Notes: generated by a model not told the origin, from the sequence alone. Counted from the first letter of the stretch, positions 39,376 through 52,560 are shown. The stretch is DNA of 64,000 nt from Dromaius novaehollandiae (GCF_036370855.1 NC_088099.1:137247017-137311016); one strand, 5' to 3'. Numbers and translations are program-made.

Positions 39376-41227
39376 TTTTGGCATAAATATACATTGAGAA
39401 AATATTATTTCCCCTCTACGTTAACGTTGTGCTGTTTAAAGCAATGTGTAGGATCTAAGACGACTTTCCACTAGAAAGACTGAAGTTCTGTGGCTGAGTA
39501 TTGTTCAATGGTTTCAAAGACCAAGGCAGATTTGAAATATACTTCATGGTGCTTTTGGTAATACAAGATTACCATGACAGGAACCATTTTTGTGTAAAAT
39601 AATAAGCTGATTTTATATAAAATCACAGGTTGCTTTTAAATGTAATCTACTTTGTAAATACAGATTGTTTTACTGTAATCAGGTTAGAACTGTCTATTCA
39701 AATCATGCTACTGTGTTGTGTCTCAGTGATTGGAGTTAAACCAAAAATAAGCCATACTTTTGCTCGAAACCAAAATGAAGTGAGTCTAAAAGTCTGTTTC
39801 AGAGATCATGCTTTCTCATTAATAAGTGCATCATTTACCTTCAGATCACAGCCTTGACAAACTGAAGAGCAGAGATATGTTTGCACATTGTGCCCCTATC
39901 AAAAGTAAGCTGTCCCTGTCTTTTTAATAATGGCTTACTTTGTAGTCTTCATGAATAAACATATTGCATCTCCTGAAGATGGAATTGCTTTTCCTGACAC
40001 CCTTTTTACTTATTTTTTAAGCCTGTGCATCTTTATGCATGCATGAGGCATGGTAAACAACATGTAGATTTATAGGATTTCTGAGTAGCAAAGTTTGTGC
40101 TAAATGCCAGCTACTAAGCACATTTCTGTTTTATTATTGTTATAAAGAACAGCTATTAGAAATGTTAATAACTTACAGCTCAAGCTGTCTAGAAATAACA
40201 ACCAGACAGTGCAGGTTGGTCTGTGGTTCTTTCATTGCCTCATCAAATCTATTTTATTAATATAGTTTTACAGGGTGTATGTCTCCAATTATTTTTTTTA
40301 AATTTGTTTAGCCACGGCTACTTTTTTTCTGTTGTCTTATCTCTACAGTGTCTCATGCCTTGTAAGATAATGTCAGCAGGTATTTTCCAAAGATTAGCCC
40401 AAGAGGGACCAAGAAAGTGGTGCTAAGAATAGTAAGTTGCATCATATCTTTATACAGTTGAAGGATCTGATGAAGCTTCAGAACAGCTTAAAAGATAAAG
40501 GAACTTGAAAAGGCTGTAAGTTAAATCTTTTGCCCTAAGGTGGATTAATTGCTTCCTTATTTATCATTCTCCAAATGATCTGATATCCTTTTGTCTTTTT
40601 CAGTTAAAAGAATGACCTGCTAAATAGCCCATGAGAAAGCAAAGCTGATTGCCACCTTGTGCAAGACAAATATCTGATATATTTTTGGCATATTTCTCTT
40701 CCATTTTTTTCAGCATAGCCAAAGTGAATGGTCATAAATGCATGCTTAAATGGGTCCTGATTATGGATGCATCTAACCATATACTTAAGCACTTCCTGAT
40801 TATTAGAGCTTAAAGGAGTTATTCCAAAGGTTACACAATTTTTGCACTATTTAAATACTAAACCACTGTTTGTATCTAGACTTGCATATGAACCATTCTT
40901 TTCCACAAACTCACAGAACAAGATATTTGTAACACACCAGAGGATTTTCAAATCCTTGCTCTGAAGGTCAGGCCTCATGGCTGAGGAATGAGTTTGATGT
41001 ATTAAGACCCATCATGTGGAATTCTGTCTACACAAATAACTTTACTGTCAAAATTACATATGCATAGTCATGCCACTAAACTTCTTCTGAGATAACTGAG
41101 CTGATGAAGAGATAGGAATTTTATTTTGGAAATCAGTGATAATACTGCAGAGATTCTGCAATAAAAAGGATAATCATAAGGATACCTGAGCAGATGGATT
41201 GGTATAAAAATAATGATATATTTAAGC

Positions 41228-41338
41228 CATATATATATACACAAAATTACTATACATTATTAAAATACATTATATACATTGTCATTTCATTATTATTATA
41301 CATCATACATATATGTATTTTATACATATATACATGTA
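41228..41338. repeat. Imperfect AT/ATAC-rich simple repeat
   Basis: About 110 bases built from ATAT, ATAC and ATTA units, strongly interrupted; the longest low-complexity AT tract in the window. Confidence 0.85.
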
Positions 41339-41737
41339 GACAAGCCTAAGGATGCAAAAAAGTGCATAAACCTACCAGAAGCATGCTGGACATCACTGCG
41401 GATTATTTGTGGTCTTATATGACCTCAACATGGTTTCTAGGAAATGTACCACTTAACAAAATCAGTATTTATTTTTAGTCCTACTGAAGGAATGTAGATG
41501 GTTACAATACCAGAGTGCAGAATAGAGACTCTCATCTATTTTCTACATGACATACTACGGATGGTATCTAATTCAGATATTGCAGTCCATCAATATCTTT
41601 GAGAGATTTGGAAAGGTGCTTTATAGAAGCACTTCACTGAAAAGAATATGAACACAGCTATTAACTTGAAGAGGAACAAAACATGTTCAGAGTGGACACT
41701 TTGAGCATTAACAATCACTGCACTGGCACCTTTTATA

Positions 41738-41765
41738 AGCTACTGTAATGTAGCTACTGTAGTGT
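41738..41765. repeat. 14-bp tandem duplication
   Basis: agctactgtaatgt is followed by agctactgtagtgt; one mismatch. Confidence 0.85.
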
Positions 41766-42115
41766 AGTTTCTTCATACCACTGTTGATGGTGTGGAGTTC
41801 ACATAGAATTCAAGGGAATATACCTTTTTTGTCCAGTGTAGTAGTGTATTTGTTGTGCATTTGAAAGAGAGAAAGAAACAGTCTTGCAAAAGTGAAAGAA
41901 ATGTCTTAAAAGTATAAATAAATAAAACCCCATAAATGTACTTGTATTCACAGTAGAGTATAATATTTTCTAATGAAAAATATCCAAAATATCTAGCTTT
42001 TAAATGGATTTTAGCTTTAAAGAAATTAAATTTGTGTGATTCAGTGCATTGATTTTCTTCCTTTTTCCTTCTGCTATCTTTTGCTTTCTTTACACTCATT
42101 TGAATTTGCATTGGA

Positions 42116-42152
42116 CATATATATTATATATATATTATATATATATATATAA
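42116..42152. repeat. (TA)n microsatellite
   Basis: TA repeats with two TTA interruptions, 37 bases. Confidence 0.95.
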
Positions 42153-42474
42153 ATTTTTTACTTGCATTATCTACAACAGATTTATGTGGAGAAAAAACAG
42201 ATTGCTTTTTCCCCAATGAAAAAAAATTTTACTGTTTTAGGCACAGCATGACTTTTTTTCAGTGCTCTTCTCTCCATTTTTTTGGGTTTTTTTTTCTTTT
42301 AAAATGTATCGTATTAGTTTCTCTTAAAAAAGTATGTGATAATGTGCAGTCAGAGAGGGGAAATAAAAAGGAGAGGACGTTATCTGGAAAGTGCCTTTAT
42401 CTGTAACCATTAGAAAGAAGACATTTCCCATTGCAATCTGTATTTCCAGATGATTTCCTTTGTGTCGTAAAAGC

Positions 42475-42780
42475 TGGGATGGAAAAAGAGTTTTTAGAGT
42501 CATCTAGTCCATCTCCCTGCCATTGCAATTATTCCCTATTGTAAAATTGGACTGGCTCATCTAATGCAAGTTGGCCAGAGTAATGGAAATCTCATTACTT
42601 CTCATTGAGAGACAATTCCTGAAGTTTAATAGACCTCACTCTTGGAAAGTACTGCCTTGGTTCTGAATTTTCGGTTTCATAATTTTATGCAATTTACTCT
42701 CTGATGTGCATACCTACTTGTAGAAACTTGAAAAACTTCCTTCTTCCTTGATATTCCTCATAGGATGTTTTTAGACTGCT
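42475..42780 (-). mobile_element. Old CR1/L3-like LINE 3' relic
   Basis: The block contains 'agagtcatctagtccatctc' followed by 'cctgcca', typical of CR1/L3 3' regions read on the antisense strand. Further on are 'gagagacaattcctgaagt' and 'cttccttcttccttgatatt', similar to later parts of the same antisense consensus. Divergence is high and there is no coding frame. The family (CR1 versus another L3-clade LINE) and the ends are uncertain. Confidence 0.5.
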
Positions 42781-44499
42781 TTGATGACCTCCCATACTAA
42801 CCACTTACCTAAAGCACATACATTTAATTATTTTAATATTCCTTATCAGTCAGTCCTCACAATTTCTTAATCAATGATGTTCTTGAATATATCAATATAA
42901 TTTTGAGAAATGAATTATATTTATTTATGGCTTTATCTGTATTAAGGCAAGGATATAGCTTTCCTGCTCCATGAGGCTAGACATGGGGGATTCAAAATTA
43001 AAGTGATAAATAGTTGCACATGGGTGGCTGTTTCTTCATCTCTAGCAGCAAAGAGTTGATCACCTTTACTCTCATATAACAATATCTAAAACTCTTCCAG
43101 CATTTATGCTTTTTAGTTTCTTCTGTTGCAGTTTTCCTTGGATGGATGGTAGGGAGTATTGAATTCCTAATTGTTTTGGTTTGCAAATTTCCAGTCACAT
43201 TTTATTTTCTGTTTCAAATTCCTATTTGCCTTTGTGCTACTTCTCTGTCCTTGTTGCAGCATTTCCCAGTTTAGCTGTCAGTTTCATTAATGTGCTTTCT
43301 ATTTCCCCTTGCAGAATGTTAATGAAGATGTCAAAACTCAATTTAACATGAATACTGGAAATATACCCCTTTTCAACTTCTCACAGCTGAGTGTATTACT
43401 ATTTATTATTAGCCCTTGTCAAGAGACCTTCAGGCCAGTTCTTAATGTTGACTTCATATAAGCTTATTTTGAAGTATGCATGTAAAAAGAGAGGATATAT
43501 GTCTATATGGTGACACTACTGATACCTGTGGGCACACAACCAAATATTAATAAAACAGAATTCATCTAAAGTATTCACCACGCAAGTCACCTACTGCTAA
43601 AGGAACCTAGGATACAGAAGATGGGCCTCTGCTCTATGGTCTTTCATTGTCGGTTTAAAATCTGTTATAGACAGATATTAAAAGTGTATGTATACCGTAA
43701 ATTAAAAGTGGCTTGTGGCAAGTAGACATTTAGGAAGATGTTCTGTGGGTCCTTTCAAACTGTCTAACCCGTAGTTGTATGTGACATCAGGGAACAAGAC
43801 TCAGCAGTTCAGGTCATCCCTCTGTATTCCTTTGGGTTAGCTATGTTAATCTATTCATATTCAGTGGCATGTTTCTATGCTAATATTATCAATGACTTTA
43901 TGGAAATCCTTTCATCGCATGTGGAAATAGGTAAGGAGGAAAGGGTGTAGCTCTAGGCAAGTGAAGTAACTAACACAATTCACATCTCTCCATGTTATTT
44001 TCTTCTTAAGAGAATCATTCAGACAATCTTCTGGATGTTTAAGTGAATGTGCTGATTCTGATGGTTCATAATACTGAAAGTTTGAAGATCTTCATATGAA
44101 TATTGTTAACTATCACAGACAAACAGATTTAGCTAGATCTTCTTCTGCATTCAATGACCTATATAACTATAAAATCAATCGTAATGGATTTTTAAAATGA
44201 AATCAATGGCCCAGAGGCAATTATAGCAATGCAGGCAGTATAAAAGCCATGCATTTCATATATGCAGTCTGTTTCTAAATAGCTCCTGAGCCATGGATGC
44301 AGTGTACATTACTTGGTGCTGAATCATTGACTATAATACAAAGATTTTAAGAGGTCTTTTTTCAAAACTAATATTCTTCCTGAGAAAAGCAAATTTAGGT
44401 TTTAATTGAGAATGCATGACTCTCCTCACCTGACAGCTTTCTCACCTGAAATGATAAATGTCTCTGAGTCAGCATCCCTGAGAAAATAGTCAGCATAAA
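42781..44499. other. AT-rich desert
   Basis: Lies between the old LINE relic and the GC-rich island. I see no gene, RNA gene or recognisable repeat in it. Confidence 0.5.
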
Positions 44500-44790
44500 G
44501 AGGCAACAAGAGTGGGCTATTTTGCAAGGGGGAGGCAAACCAGGAGGTGAGAGCACCAGTGAGGCTGGCAGAACCAGAGTCCTTCTGGGACAAGAGGACA
44601 GTCCTATAGTATCTGAAGAAGAAGCACTGTGTGGGTGCAGTGGTGGTGACCGGGGCCACCCAACACCCCAGCGGCTGCCAGCAGGAGCAGCTCCTGGGCA
44701 AGGTGAAGCATCAGCAGGGCTTCTCCCTGCTCACTCGCACACGGCTCTGCCACCTGCTCCCGAGTCCAAACTTGTAAATGGTGCTTTAAT
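44500..44790. other. GC-rich island in AT-rich desert
   Basis: About 290 bases stand out by high G+C and several CpGs (for example around 44640-44770), while both flanks are AT-rich. Both strands are open over part of it (+ about 44522-44926, - about 44426-44701), as expected for GC-rich DNA. Neither frame has a convincing start, domain or splice structure. It may be a fragment of an unrecognised repeat, an old retrocopy piece, or a regulatory CpG-rich element. The sequence just after it (44770-44990) is of high complexity and returns to AT-rich. Confidence 0.35.
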
Positions 44791-46924
44791 GACAGCCCAG
44801 AAGACACAAGTCCTCTATTTATTCACCGCACAGGCAAGACCTGACAGAACCAATGCAAGCACAATACATTGTGAGACCGATACATCAGCCTTAAATTTAA
44901 CAGATTATCTTTTGGGCTCAGAGTAATTCATATATTGTGCCAGTACAGTACCTTATTGCTCTGCTAAGACTGCAAATAAAAGTCGTTGTTTGTGAGGTGT
45001 TTGGGGAATTTTTGAATGTCTTGCCAAACAGTACTTACTAGACTACAGTTTCCAGCAGTTGTTAACTCTAGCTAAATCTGAATTTCAGCTCCATCTCAGG
45101 ATTATCTTGTAATAGTTGTTACCCCACCCCATGCCGCAAACTCTTCCAACATTGGTCAATTTTTTTCCTTAAACTATGCCACAGGAAATACATTGTTTCT
45201 GAGGAAATATTGTGCTCTCCTCATTGAGAACAGACCATGCATTTGCTAAGGTAAACAGCTCCTTTAGAAATGCATATTGACTTTGATATCCTAAAAATAC
45301 CTGTTTCAGAAGAGAGGCTAATTCCAATAACAGATGATATCTCTTACTGCAGAAGCAAGCGTGTTCCAGTTCTGGTTTTGCTGTCTAAGTAAAAATAAAA
45401 ACCGTTATTATGTCTTTCAAAAATATGTGGAAAGCTGTCTTAGAAGATTTAGTTAAGAAGAAGCAAGGCCAGGCCAGGAAAGATAAAGGTTTGCAGCCTT
45501 ATCATTAATCTATCACGTTGCATAGCTGGAGTTTGACCTTTTAAACTCTGAACATGGGATGAAGGGTTGAATAGTTAAATTTTCAATAACTGTTTTTTTT
45601 AAACATTGCTTGTATTAACAGCATATATGAAAGCATTGTTTTGTATAGGAGCCATGCCATGTCCCCTGTTTCCATTGTCTGCCAATGGTGCACACAAGAA
45701 TGATTGGTTAGTTGGTAAAGAGGTGCCAGGATGGTGCCTGTAGAAGCTAGTGAAGAAAAGAGTATCTTGGAGGGTAATTGGATAGAAAAGACACAGAAAG
45801 GGCTTGCAGCTCTGCATGTATGTGAGAGAGAATCAAACTGAGGAACTTGTGAGAAAAATATAAGGGGTGTGAAAGAAAGAGTATAATGATTAATTACTGT
45901 ACAGGTGCTAATTTACAGAAAAGTCATCAGACATTTGCAAAGAGTCAGCCAACCTCACTCATATGGAGTGGTTTCCTCCTTGGAATCAGTGGCAGAAATG
46001 ATCTTAGGATGACTGGCAGTATCTGAAGAGTTCTCTAAAGGCAAATGATTTACCGCAAAGAACTTCTACACCTTACTGAAAATACTGTGAAGAGCTTTTA
46101 AAACCAAAGCTAGTACTCAAATCTGTAAAGAGTAAAACTAGAAAGTTCAGACCAGAGATACTTAACTGTTCTGTAGATTATGTGAGTTTCTGTTCCAGAA
46201 TCTGGGGACATCACAGCCAAGTGGGAACAAAATCTGAAGTGTGTTAGTTAATCCTTGTTATATTCAGCTGTGGGAACATACTGTGCTTATTAAACCCAGG
46301 AAATCTTGTATAGACATGTGCAAAAAAGTGTTATAGCTTTATTTGTATTCAGCATACCAGAAAGAGTTGAAAGGTGAGAAATCTTAAAGTACAGATAACT
46401 TTAAAATTCTGGTAGCATAGACAGTAGGGGTTGACTGAACAATTAAAAATCTAGCAGTAAAATGCTAAAGAAGAAGAAGAAAAATATAGTGGAGCAAGAG
46501 AGTGAAGATTAGGAAAAATTTAGAAGCAGTTACAGGGCTGCAGTTCTTATTACATAAAGATAGCCTTGTCTCATTGTATACTTGCTATATTTGATCTGAT
46601 AAAATGTTGAAAGTTACTTCTATCAGTAATGCAAAACTTCTTGTCTGCATCTCATTCCCTCCTGTCTGCACTAAGGTTATAAAGGTATGCCTCTATTTAA
46701 AACCTAGTATCTTTTCCCAAGTTGTTTTATAAAGCCTTAAAGGGTGGGAGGCTGTGCTCTTTTTTTCCTCTATCTTCAAGGCAGGGTTCTGTTCATAAAA
46801 ATTAGAAGAGATAATCCATGTTATCCTTCTCTCTGAGTCTTTTAATGTAACTCTTGTTTGCTTACCTGACATTTAAGCCCGATTACTGAAATTATATGTA
46901 CATGTGTTTGACCTTAATTAAGAT
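44791..46924. other. AT-rich desert
   Basis: Mostly featureless. The stretch 44791-44990 is of high complexity and could be a conserved noncoding element. No gene signature seen. Confidence 0.5.
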
Positions 46925-46985
46925 TATAGGATGATTCAGGTTGGAAGAGACCTCGCATAATACTCCTATTATCTTCACAAGCAAT
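46925..46985 (-). mobile_element. CR1 LINE 3'-end fragment
   Basis: On the + strand the text 'ataggatgattcaggttgga' followed by 'agagacctc' is the reverse complement of the well-known CR1 3' end, where the tail repeat is followed by 'ttggaagagacct'. The similarity fades after about 60 bases. It is a short, old, 5'-truncated copy inserted in minus orientation. No coding content. Confidence 0.75.
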
Positions 46986-48518
46986 TTTTTTTGGTAATAC
47001 CGATACGGGCAGAATTAAGAACATGGGTTAAGGCTTTTAGACTGTGTTTATTTTGTTTGGTATTGATGTATAATACTTGAAATGGTTAATTTATTCTTCT
47101 GTATCAGCTTGCCTTGAGATCTCAGAATATCTTGTTCTTGCATACCTGCAGGCAAATCTTCTAGAGCTACATTTCTCCATTTTCTTTGTCAATTGTATGA
47201 AACAAGGCCCCAAAGAGAAAATCTGAAGTTGCATGACTTTTCTTAATCTTGATTCATATTGTAAACCTGAAAATCCTTTAAGGATTATAATAGAATTATT
47301 CAACTGTAGTTGGGCTCTCTGTTAAATTCATTGCAAACAGTAGAAGTCTCCCTTTGACTCAGATGAGGTAGATGAAAGATTCATTCCTAATTATTGAGTT
47401 CATTATTTTAATCTTTAACTGCATATTCATTAATTAGGAAGTTTCAGGCATCTGTAATGATGGCTTAAAACAGGGACCATTAAGAAATGTAACAGTGCAT
47501 TAAATTTTGCTTATTATGCAGATGATTATAGAGGTCAGAAATGGTTATTTATTTCATAAAGTACATAGGAAACATGCTGTTCAGCTGTGTACAAAACTGG
47601 AAGGTTAGTTAACAGTTCTGAGTCTCATATTTTAATAATTCACTCGTCCTTGTCTGAAGAAATAGTAAAGAAAGGGGAACTAATTTAGTGTTTGCTAATA
47701 TGGAAACCACTCAAAAGGCTGTGCTTGCTAAAACTCAGTAATCATTTTTGATCTTCCGAACTGATGATAATGATGTCTCTTTGCACAGACTGGCTGTCTG
47801 CTGTTTCTCTATGGCAATAGATATCCGTAGTGTCTGTGGCTGGGTCTTTCTCTGCTCATTAGTTGAAGATAAAGGTAATATTAAGAAATAGATGTCTCTT
47901 TATAGCTCTGTTCATGTAATCATCCATCTGTTTAGTAAAAGTAGTGGCCTCATTTGAAATCAGTTTCTCAACAACAACAAAGAAGATATATCATGTATTT
48001 GTTTGCAGCAGAGGACATTTTTTACTAAGTCTCTTTTGTTTAATGATTTGAGATATAGCCTTTAAGAAAATATACAGTCTCAATCATTCTCTAATTGTGT
48101 GCTCCACAATCTATGAAGTCATGAACATTTAGGTAAAAAGAGTGTGAATGGATTAACTAATGTCCTGAATACTTCTTGCCATAAGAATTCCTACTGACAT
48201 CAACAAGTCCATGTACATAGCTCTACAGACAAGATTATGTCTTCAGGATCAAGTCTGAAGGTGACATTTTGTCAGAGAGTCCTTCCAATCATAACAAAAC
48301 ACCCAAACTGTTAGCACTTGAAAAACACAAAAAGGGCTTTGACTGTTTAGACTTCTTAGAAAAGAAATTAAAACTTTTTAAATTGCCTTTTTTAATGAGA
48401 AAAAACTCAGTTGTGCTGTGCAGTGCCAAACAAAAAAATTCTGCTATCTGCCTCTATAAGCTGGTGAGTCCTGTCCTTCAGTGCTGTTCTTAACCCAGTG
48501 GCTTTCTGTGTCTTTTAG
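46986..48518. other. AT-rich desert up to the exon-like segment
   Basis: No recognisable gene or repeat. It ends in the pyrimidine-rich acceptor at 48507-48518. Confidence 0.5.
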
Positions 48519-48776
48519 GTTTCAGGAACTGTACAAACTTCCTTAGCTCCCCCGGAAAAACCTTTCTCTTTCCATCACCTCAGAGGCCTTACTGAGGCCT
48601 CTCATGATGGCACCAGTCTCATTTCTGCTGCTAGATTCCTGCTTGCTGATGTTCTCCAAACCTGCCTGAGTTTCTCTGGCTGCAGGAGCTTGCCTCCGGT
48701 GGCCTCAGGGAGGCACATACTGCTCCCCTACTTCTGTAGGGCTCCAGCCAAAGCAGTATACACCGGCCAGGACAAG
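48519..48776 (+). other. Exon-like open segment with canonical splice sites, unrecognised
   Basis: A pyrimidine-rich acceptor (tgtgtcttttag, AG at 48517-48518) is followed by 258 nt that are open in one frame for all 86 codons, ending at AAG|GTAAGC (donor at 48777). In that frame the codon just before the exon start is TAG, so the frame opens exactly at the splice site. The length is a multiple of three. The segment is clearly GC-richer than its surroundings. The translation starts VSGTVQTSLAPPEKPF and ends AKAVYTGQDK; it is rich in Leu, Ser, Ala and Pro and I do not recognise a domain. It could be a cassette exon of an unknown transcript, a lncRNA exon, a fragment of a repeat on either strand, or coincidence. 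It does not resemble the missing peroxidasin C-terminus. Confidence 0.3.
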
Positions 48777-51700
48777 GTAAGCCAACAACTTTCTTTTCTG
48801 TTGTCTACTTACACTCTTTTAGTGGACTAGAGCAGACAATGAACAATAAATTTCAGGAAAAATCTGCAGGAGTACTTCTAAGAGTGATAGCAAAGTTAAT
48901 GGGGCACCTAAATAATTTGAGGTGTTTTAATCCTTAGAATCGTGATCTGTTTTTATTTTTAGTCATTTCAAATTTGTTCAATAAAATCTAGAGATCTATA
49001 AAATCTAGAGCTGCAAGGTAATGCCAACCCTTATTGTTCCCAAAGGATGACAAAAAACTTGTTGCAACTTATCCAAATACCTCTTTGGATAAGGGTGGAG
49101 ATGCAGTATGAAAGTCTCCATTATCATTTTGCAGTGTACTCTACAGTTGTATTGTACACAGAGGACATACTTTCACTGAATGAAGATAGGGAAGTGGGAT
49201 AACATCTTATGAAAGTTCATCAGGTCTAAAGATTAGGGGTTAAATTTTCCTGATAAACAGTTTCCAGGGAAAATGTATTGGGATGCACAGGTTATGTTCC
49301 ATTTTTGTTGTGTTTTACTGGGCTATGTTCCTCTAAGGCTGGCCATCACAGTTGTAGTTGCCTGTTGTCCTCCTCCCGACTACAAGAAACCTTGGAGCAA
49401 GGAGGAAATTCTGTTGAGGCTGGGAGCTGCTAAGTATGATTGGAAAGGAAAAGCTTCCCAATCAAGACAGCCAGGGGCTGAGACATAAGCAAGGCAAGGA
49501 GCTTGGCAGGTTGAAAAGAAGGGCAGAGAACCAGGAAAGAAGTCTTTCAGAAAAGAATATTGGTTGAGTGGACTATTCAGAGTGCACTGTTACCTAAAGA
49601 GCCACAGAAAAGTTGCTGGTATAAAAATAAGAAGACTGACAGAAAAGACCTTCTTTAGGGACACAGTGATCTGGGGTGGGAATCCTCTTTTGTGGAATCT
49701 TCTTCAGCCTCATTCTGAGGTTTCTCTATTTTAAGAAGTTACCCATCCTAAGTAGCTGTTCAGACAAACATGTAGACCTTAGAAGTCCATTGTATTTATT
49801 TAAGTGGCTGGTCTAAGAATAAAAGATCTCAAGGTCCTGTCACACCAAAGATATGTGCCCGTGAATCTGCAGGGAAGAGGCTATTTCCTGATTACTGATG
49901 ATGCTGATACTACTACATAGTTTATGGACTGCATCTTTTTTCTGGTCATTCTTTTCAGGGCAGAGGGAGTGCTCCCTAGGATGCCTTCCTGATATAGGAA
50001 GACTCTGGGCCTGGCCATATAGACTCATTTCTTTTCCCTTATTGAAAAACTTGTTTATTACTGCTCAGGCTTCTAAATTACTAAGTATCTAAAAATTCAT
50101 TTTACACTATAATGCATATGATGTTTAAAAAATAAAAGTAAATCCAGTATCTGTCTCTGTTCTCTGAGCAAACGTTTTGGCATTGATCTGGGGAAATACA
50201 CTTTAGTCCTGCAGAACAGCCAGCATGAGAGCTGAGATTGTCTCAGCTCCTCTGCAGCCTTCAGCCTCATGCCGTTCTGTTCACATCTGCTTTGAGTGAA
50301 ACAGATGTTAGCTTTAGTTGGTTCTGCTTCTAGAGGAATGAAACATTTTGTGTCACTATCTATTGTAATTGAGGACAGGCCTGTTCTTCAGAGGTACTAA
50401 GCCCTAGTATGAGAATACTGAATACTGATATACAGCTAGATATTGATCTATAGGGGCAGAGAGCCTCAATGAGTTCCCTTATTTCTCTGAGCATCCTACT
50501 TAACTGATCTTTGACCACTTTATACTCCTGGTATTTCTGTATCGGACGACAGCAGGAATTCTACAGAACTTACTTCTTTATCACATATTGAGCTGCTAGC
50601 ATTACATGTGGCTGCTTGGAAAGCACTATCCAGCTCCCTGCATGTATATTTATATTTCAACATCTTATGAACATATTATCAGTCAGACTTCTGTAATAAT
50701 CAGCATCAAACAGTATCTTTCCTTGTTGGAAGATTCAGAGTTAAGGTGTCTGCAGTCTTTCAGGTGCATGGTAGATGTAAAGATCTCCTATACGCAAAGC
50801 AGCAATATTAGAAAACATTTGGAAATATATCATTATGGACAGAAACCTAAAGATTAATGCCACTTCCCTAAGTGATGGGCAATTAAAAATCAAGTCTTTT
50901 AAAAAATAAAATGTTCATAGTACAGCATGTGTATCTCATGCTTCATCTGGTGAAAGCACCTTAAGTGATCCATGCTCCTTCTGATGTGTGATCCATTTCT
51001 CCAATATCCTTCCATTCCTTCTTTCCTGAATGTTTGATCTCTAATTTCATCTATTTTCCCTGTGACCCCTGAAACTGATTTTTCTATGAAGTCACCATAT
51101 TTTTTATTTTTTAGTGATGTTTTTTAATATCACTAGTGTCTTCTACCTGATGCCTACATTCTCACGATACCTTGTATGTAGTACTGTTGGTTGAACTGGG
51201 AGTTTGACGGTAATGTTACTGAGGTTTCCAGTTATCCCCTCCTATTGCCCCTCTGCAGGAAGCACATGAGGTGGTCTATTCACCCTCTATGCACTGCATA
51301 TCCGTTGGAGATATGACTTTTATTACCATGTAATGATATCCTCAGGTGCTCAGCTGTAATCCTTAGCTGTTCATGGAATTATCCCATAAAACTGTGTTTC
51401 TCTGCAGTATGCTTTTTAACATTTTAATGTTGTGAAGTATCATCACATTAGGTGGCTGTCCGACATATGGTAATTGCAGTCAGCTCTGCATGTAATGTTC
51501 TTATTTCTAGGGAGCTAATAAAGTTAATTATTCAAAATCACCAAGCATATCATTAGTAGCATTGTAGATGGCTTTCTGACTTCTTCAATCACTTATATCA
51601 CTCAACATCTCACATACATCTTTTCTAGGACTTCTGTTGCATGATGTTATACATCTGCTCCTTAGTTCACTCCAAGGAAAATCTTTATATAAACGCTGCA

Positions 51701-51885
51701 TGCTAAAGCAGTCTTTGAGCAATTTAAAAGAAAATTTCATAAGGAGAAGACATACCCTTCATTGTAAACTAGCATAATAATCACTTTCAAGATTTGTACA
51801 TGCTATTTTATATGAAACTTATGCTTTCTAATAATGCTGGGTTTTTTAACATTCTTGCTGTTGTTTTCCCTTTGAAATAATGGTT

Positions 51886-51935
51886 TTATAGCTAAATCAA
51901 AAAATAAAGATTTATAAAGCTTTATAGCTAAATCA
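51886..51935. repeat. Direct repeat of 16 bp
   Basis: tttatagctaaatcaa occurs at about 51886 and again about 34 bases later, in AT-rich sequence. Confidence 0.75.
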
Positions 51936-52392
51936 ATAAATCCCATTAAAAATAGGGATGCTCAAATTTTTGGAATGAAAATGTGAAGAATGACTATAAT
52001 ACAGTGTATTGTTTGTCATTATACTAAATGTATAGAGGAAAAGCAGGTAAATTTAGAATATTAGTTCTTTGTGGCAGGCAGCTTCTTCATTGCATTTGTA
52101 TAGTACCTGACTCTGCTCTGTCATGAGGATCTATTGATAATAACATAATGCAAATAAAAACAATCTATAATGAACTGTTAATATATTTTTATTTATTGAT
52201 TCATTTGTATTTGAGCTATGAGATATTTCTTCTGTACTATTTTACATCATGCCAAATTAATTTTGAAGGTCTGAGTTAGCAAAGAGCTTAAGCTTCTGCA
52301 TTGCTGATAACTGAGTGTATAGTATTTACTTGCCTTTTTCTCTGCTTTTTCTTGCCCAGGAGTAATAGAAGTTGTCCACAAGCATGCCCATT

Positions 52393-52416
52393 TAAAAATA
52401 AATAAATAAATAAAAA
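52393..52416. repeat. (AAAT)n microsatellite
   Basis: Four to five AAAT units flanked by A runs. A matching (TTTA)n lies about 120 bases downstream on the same strand. Confidence 0.9.
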
Positions 52417-52531
52417 GACTTTTATAACTCTGTTTGGTGTTGACTCATTTCTGGAAGGATAGAAGGTAAGTATCTGGAAGTTCTGAAATAGATTTTCCAT
52501 TCCTTTTATTAGTCATGAATCAGTGGTAAGA

Positions 52532-52560
52532 TTTTATTTATTTATTTATTTATTTATTTA
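52532..52560. repeat. (TTTA)n microsatellite
   Basis: Seven TTTA units; inverted partner of the AAAT run at 52393-52416. Confidence 0.95.

Larger units (their letters stand above)
28874..42474. other. Downstream intron or gene desert
   Basis: Starts with the VWC exon donor GTATGT. I could not identify the terminal peroxidasin exon (in PXDN it carries VTC, EAC and ACCPVC). No genes, RNA genes or clear transposable elements seen; small repeats and candidate elements are listed separately. Confidence 0.5.

Noticed and set aside
41773..42111. 112-codon minus-strand frame
   Set aside because: Lys/Phe-rich frame ending at an AT microsatellite; no recognisable family.
44522..44926. 134-codon open frame
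   Set aside because: It begins at a TTG, has no domain or Kozak-type start, and the opposite strand is also open; explained by GC-rich composition.
49273..49488. Possible terminal VWC exon of the peroxidasin-like gene (VVVACCPPP resembles the ACCPVC segment, preceded by AQV)
   Set aside because: The other cysteines and their spacing do not match, it lies 20 kb after the VWC exon, and no clear acceptor sits in the right place.
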